DNA of 64,000 nt from an uncultured Mycoplasmatota bacterium (GTDB lineage: Bacteria; Bacillota_I; Bacilli_A; RF39; UBA660), in NCBI GenBank assembly GCA_900553855.1, contig USFG01000005.1, forward strand, positions 1 to 64,000. Direction: 5' to 3'. This document shows positions 60,513 through 64,000 of the stretch, piece by piece. The notes under the pieces were generated by a model. That model was not told where the DNA came from and made no database searches. It saw only the letters and a list, made by a program, of their open reading frames with translations. Each line of letters starts with the position of its first letter. Positions within the stretch are counted from its first letter, which is position 1. Both the position numbers and the translations under genes were made by a program.

Positions 60513-61322
60513 CTATTTCTGACAATTAGGACAGTAATAAGTACTTCTTCCACCAATTCGGTCTTTTAATATTAAACTATTACATATTTTACAATTCATA
60601 TTATCTCTTTTATGAACATATAATTTGTCTTGATAATGTCCTGTTACTCCTAAACTTGAAGTATAACTTTTAATAGTTGTTCCACCATCAATAATCGCGT
60701 TGGTTAAAATTTCTTTAGATGAAGAAATTATATTATCACATTCATTTTTAGTAATATCTTTTCCTTTTTTAAATGGATTTATTTTACTTAAAAATAATAC
60801 TTCATTAGCATAAATATTTCCAAGTCCGGCAATAATACTTTGATCTAACAATAGTTCTTTTATTGGTAAATTACTTTTATTAAATTTAGTTAATAAATAA
60901 TCACTGTTAATATTTTTATCAAATGGTTCTAGTCCTAGTTTATTTAATCCCTTACACTTAGATAAGTCATCAGTTAAAAACATACGACCAAACTTTCTAG
61001 TATCATGATATCTTAAAGAAATATTATTATCTAAAATAAATATAATATGCTCATGTTTACTTATTTCATCATTAATATTTTTAATGTAGTATTTTCCTTC
61101 CATTCTAAGATGTGACACTAAATAAAGATTATCTATTTTAAATATTAAATATTTTCCATAAGTTGTTATATCTAATATTGTTTTATTAATTAGATTATCA
61201 AAACTTAAACTTCCATCTTCTATTATATTTTGATATCTAATTTGATAATTAGTTATTTTCTTTCCAATTATTTTTTCTTTTAATACTTTAGCAACGGTTC
61301 TTACTTCTGGTAACTCTGGCAT
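60513..61322 (-). CDS. mutM: Formamidopyrimidine-DNA glycosylase
   Basis: Base-excision repair of 8-oxoguanine. 269 residues: catalytic N-terminus MPELPEVRTV (Pro2, Glu3), SHLRMEGKY (with the conserved Lys), helix-two-turn-helix QSIIAGLGNIYANEVLF, and a C-terminal zinc finger CKIC...CPNC (about 244-267). Follows polA by 90 bp on the same strand, the polA-mutM order of Bacillus. Confidence 0.96.
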   Translation of the reverse strand: MPELPEVRTVAKVLKEKIIGKKITNYQIRYQNIIEDGSLSFDNLINKTILDITTYGKYLIFKIDNLYLVSHLRMEGKYYIKNINDEISKHEHIIFILDNNISLRYHDTRKFGRMFLTDDLSKCKGLNKLGLEPFDKNINSDYLLTKFNKSNLPIKELLLDQSIIAGLGNIYANEVLFLSKINPFKKGKDITKNECDNIISSSKEILTNAIIDGGTTIKSYTSSLGVTGHYQDKLYVHKRDNMNCKICNSLILKDRIGGRSTYYCPNCQK

Positions 61323-61364
61323 AATTACACTTCCCTACTACATGTTTATTTTATAATAAAGAAT

Positions 61365-61414
61365 TAAAAAAAGAAATATTATTCTTTATCTTGTAACTTT
61401 AATATTTCTTTTTA
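61365..61414 (-). terminator. polA terminator
   Basis: On the minus strand, stem GAAATATTA/TAATATTTC with a long loop is followed by seven T, directly after polA. Confidence 0.65.
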
Positions 61415-63967
61415 TTTTGTATCATACCAGGTTGGTCCAAAGTCTAAACTTGCTTTTAATGCTACATCTAATTTAACTGTATTTTCCATAGCATCTTTAA
61501 CTATTTTAGTTAATTCTTCTTTTTCAGAATCAATACAGTCAAATATCAATTCATCATGTACTTGCAACAACAATTTGGATTTTAAATTATTTTTAGCCAT
61601 TTCTTCATCAATTTTGATCATAGCCATTTTTAAAATATCTGCACTTGTTCCTTGAATTGGTGTATTCATAGCTATTCTTTCACCTGCTTGTCTTATCATA
61701 TAATTTTTATTTGTTAATTCTTCAATATTTCTTTTACGATTGAATAAAGTTCTTACATATCCATTACTATAAGCATCTCTAACTACATTATCCATATATT
61801 CTTTAACTCCTGGATACATTTCATTAAATTTTTCAATTAATTCTTTGGCTTCAGTTGGTCTTATTTGTAAATTTTCACTTAAACCAAAACTACTGATTCC
61901 ATATACAATTCCAAATACGACTGCTTTAGCTTTGCTTCTTTGTAATGTGGTTACTTCTTCTAATGGGACTCCAAAAATATCACTGGCTACTTGTTTGTGG
62001 ATATCAATATTATTATTGAAGGCATTTATTAATTCTTTTGATCCTGATAAATGAGCAAGTACTCTTAATTCAATTTGAGAATAATCGGTACTTAAAAAAG
62101 AATCATATTCTGGCAAAAATGCTTTTTTAACAAGTTTTCCATCTTCTTTTTTAGAAGGAATATTTTGCATATTAGGATCTAAACTAGATAATCTTCCTGT
62201 TCTAGTTAAAGCTTGTTTATAAATTGTATGAATTTTACCGTCTTCTCTAATGTAATCTTTTAATCCTTCTAAATAAGTACTATTTAATTTAACTAAGTTA
62301 CGATAATCTATTATTAATTTTAATTCGGGAATTGTTTTAGATAATTTTAAAATAGTACTTGCATCAGTGTTATATCTTTTTGATTTTGCATTTTTATGCG
62401 TAAATGGCAAATTCATATGTTCAAATAAGACAATACCTAATTGAGTAGGACTATTAATATTAAATTCTTCTCCACATACTGCATATATCTTTTTAGCTAT
62501 ATCATCTAAATTTTTATCCATATCTTTTTGAAGAGAATCTAAAATATTTTTATCACATATAATTCCATTCATTTCCATTTTAGCTAAAATAGTTATTAGT
62601 GGCATTTCAACTTTGGTAAATAAGTCTAACATTTCTTCTTTAGCTAGCTCATTTATAAATCTGTCTTTATTATCAAAAATATATTTAGCTTTAAGGGTTA
62701 CTTCATTTTCGTGTGTTTTACTTTTAATAACTTCATTATAAAATGGAATGTATATTTCTTCTTTATTCATTAAAACTGCTAAATCTTCTTTTATTTGATA
62801 GTTAAGTAAATATGCTGCTATCATAAGATCAAAAGAGGTATTTAAATTGATGTTATTAAGTAAATTAATATTCTTTTTCAAATCATAAGTGTATTTTTCG
62901 GTATCTTTTAAATAATCTAAACATTCATTAATCATTTCAGGTTTAACATAGTATAAATTTTTTCCATCATAAAGGCCCATTCCTAATAATTTGGCATCAT
63001 GATAATTTTCATTATCGCATTCAATGTAGTAAGATATTTTATTATCTTTATTAATTTCTTTTACATTATTTAATATTTTGTAATTAGATTTGGTAGTTTC
63101 TTGTTTAAAATCCATCTTTTTTAATAAAGAATAAAATTCAAGTTCTTTATATATTTCAATTAATTTATTATTATTTGGTCCTAAATATTTACAGTCAGTT
63201 AAATTCTCTTTTATTGGAGCATTTAAACAGATAGTACAAATATCTTTACAAAAAAACGCAGTATCTTTATCACTTGCTAATTTATCATGAGTAGCACCTT
63301 TAATTGTATCAATTGAATTATAAATGCCTTCTAAGGAATTATATTGTTGTAATAGTTTTAAAGCTGTTTTTTCACCTATTCCTTTAACACCAGGGACATT
63401 ATCAGAAGAATCTCCCATTAAGGCCTTTAAATCAATCATTTTTATGGGATCAATGCCATAATCTTCAATAAATTTTTCTTTGGTATATCTGATGTAATCT
63501 TTACTTTTTAATAACTTTACTTCAACTTCTTCATTAATTAATTGTAATAAATCTTTATCGGAAGAAACTATGGTTGCGATAAAATCTTTATCATCAAGAG
63601 CCATTTTACTTAAGGTACCAATAATGTCATCAGCTTCATAATTTTCTAATTCTATATGTTTTATTCCCATAGCATCAAGTAGTTCTTTAGATTTATTTAA
63701 CTGAATAATTAATTCATTGGGAGTTGCGCTTCTTCCGGCTTTATATTCTTTATATTTATCATGTCTAAAGTTTTTTCCAATATCATAAGCAACGGCCATA
63801 AAGGTTGGCTTTTCTTCTTCAATTATTTTATTAATCATATTGGTAAAACCATATAAAGCATTAGTAGGATAATTCTTACTATTAACCATTAAATTACCTG
63901 TTGCTGCTGTTGCATAATAACTTCTAAATATTAAATTATTACCATCAACTAGAATTATTTTTTCCAT
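61412..63967 (-). CDS. polA: DNA polymerase I
   Basis: 851 residues. The 5'-3' exonuclease domain (1-290, ILVDGNNLIFRSYYA, YEADDIIGTL, DKDLLQL, GDSSDNVPGVKGIG) is intact. The 3'-5' exonuclease region (about 300-420) has lost its DxE site (it reads YYIECDNENY), as in other low-GC Gram-positives. The polymerase domain has TGRLSSLDPNMQNIP, FLSTDYSQIELRVLAHLSG, RSKAKAVVFGIVYG and LLQVHDELIFD. It processes Okazaki fragments and repair patches. ATG behind GGTGATG. Confidence 0.98.
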   Translation of the reverse strand: MEKIILVDGNNLIFRSYYATAATGNLMVNSKNYPTNALYGFTNMINKIIEEEKPTFMAVAYDIGKNFRHDKYKEYKAGRSATPNELIIQLNKSKELLDAMGIKHIELENYEADDIIGTLSKMALDDKDFIATIVSSDKDLLQLINEEVEVKLLKSKDYIRYTKEKFIEDYGIDPIKMIDLKALMGDSSDNVPGVKGIGEKTALKLLQQYNSLEGIYNSIDTIKGATHDKLASDKDTAFFCKDICTICLNAPIKENLTDCKYLGPNNNKLIEIYKELEFYSLLKKMDFKQETTKSNYKILNNVKEINKDNKISYYIECDNENYHDAKLLGMGLYDGKNLYYVKPEMINECLDYLKDTEKYTYDLKKNINLLNNINLNTSFDLMIAAYLLNYQIKEDLAVLMNKEEIYIPFYNEVIKSKTHENEVTLKAKYIFDNKDRFINELAKEEMLDLFTKVEMPLITILAKMEMNGIICDKNILDSLQKDMDKNLDDIAKKIYAVCGEEFNINSPTQLGIVLFEHMNLPFTHKNAKSKRYNTDASTILKLSKTIPELKLIIDYRNLVKLNSTYLEGLKDYIREDGKIHTIYKQALTRTGRLSSLDPNMQNIPSKKEDGKLVKKAFLPEYDSFLSTDYSQIELRVLAHLSGSKELINAFNNNIDIHKQVASDIFGVPLEEVTTLQRSKAKAVVFGIVYGISSFGLSENLQIRPTEAKELIEKFNEMYPGVKEYMDNVVRDAYSNGYVRTLFNRKRNIEELTNKNYMIRQAGERIAMNTPIQGTSADILKMAMIKIDEEMAKNNLKSKLLLQVHDELIFDCIDSEKEELTKIVKDAMENTVKLDVALKASLDFGPTWYDTK

Positions 63968-64000
63968 GTTTTCATCACCATTTTTATTTTATAATAAATA

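Noticed and set aside
1..64000. Mycoplasma genetic code (UGA as Trp)
   Set aside because: Genes such as polA, tyrS and the PBP use TGG for conserved Trp, and frames close properly at TGA, so the standard code applies.

Overview
The window is a very AT-rich bacterial chromosome segment. It uses the standard genetic code: tryptophan is TGG, and TGA acts as a stop. Gene content is that of a walled, Gram-positive-type Bacilli relative: ftsA/ftsZ, gpsB next to rnpB, rny, recA-pgsA with a rodZ-like gene, an rpsB-tsf operon, CIRCE-controlled clpB, a T-box before tyrS, and MurT. Small genes, an N-domain-less ClpB and a compact DnaE resemble uncultured gut Bacilli close to Mollicutes. That placement is an inference. 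No tRNA or rRNA gene was recognised.

Layout. 1-3.5 kb: a MerR regulator drives two ABC exporters. 3.5-5.4 kb: a class B PBP. 5.8-6.9 kb: a large structured RNA region followed by a small membrane protein, read here as an OLE RNA-OapA locus. 7-10.3 kb: a deaminase operon and rpsB-tsf. 11.2-16.3 kb: a four-gene operon pairing a membrane-anchored McrB-like AAA+ ATPase with a DUF2357 (McrC-like) protein and a single-pass protein carrying about ten DxDxDG repeats. 16.4-28.8 kb: housekeeping genes (clpB, dnaE, rpmB, rny, recA, pgsA, rodZ, rnpB, gpsB). 29-33.7 kb: an amidase, a surface protein and a solo TnpB element. 33.8-38.5 kb: genes with B. subtilis yut/yun counterparts. 38.7-43.1 kb: ftsZ-ftsA and, divergently, murT-gatD, in which GatD has lost its catalytic Cys and His.

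43.1-43.9 kb holds two tandem near-identical modules. Each encodes a 30-residue hydrophobic peptide on the minus strand, with a convergent overlapping antisense RNA on the plus strand. This is a textbook type I toxin-antitoxin layout with a toxin I do not recognise. A spore-coat-like Cys-rich protein, tyrS, a SipW/TasA-like surface-fibre operon and a two-component system follow. 51-55 kb is mostly hypothetical. 55-64 kb carries rlmCD-rluB-spmB-spmA-dacB and mutM-polA. It is interrupted by a 1,170-bp unit bounded by 135-bp direct repeats that contains a broken DUF3800 gene.

Several sporulation-linked families (dacB-spmA-spmB, YunB, YutH-like, CotY/Z-like) suggest a spore former or a recent loser of sporulation. 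Two genes, rodZ and the response regulator, appear to lack any ATG/GTG/TTG start in the right place and may begin at AUA or AUU.
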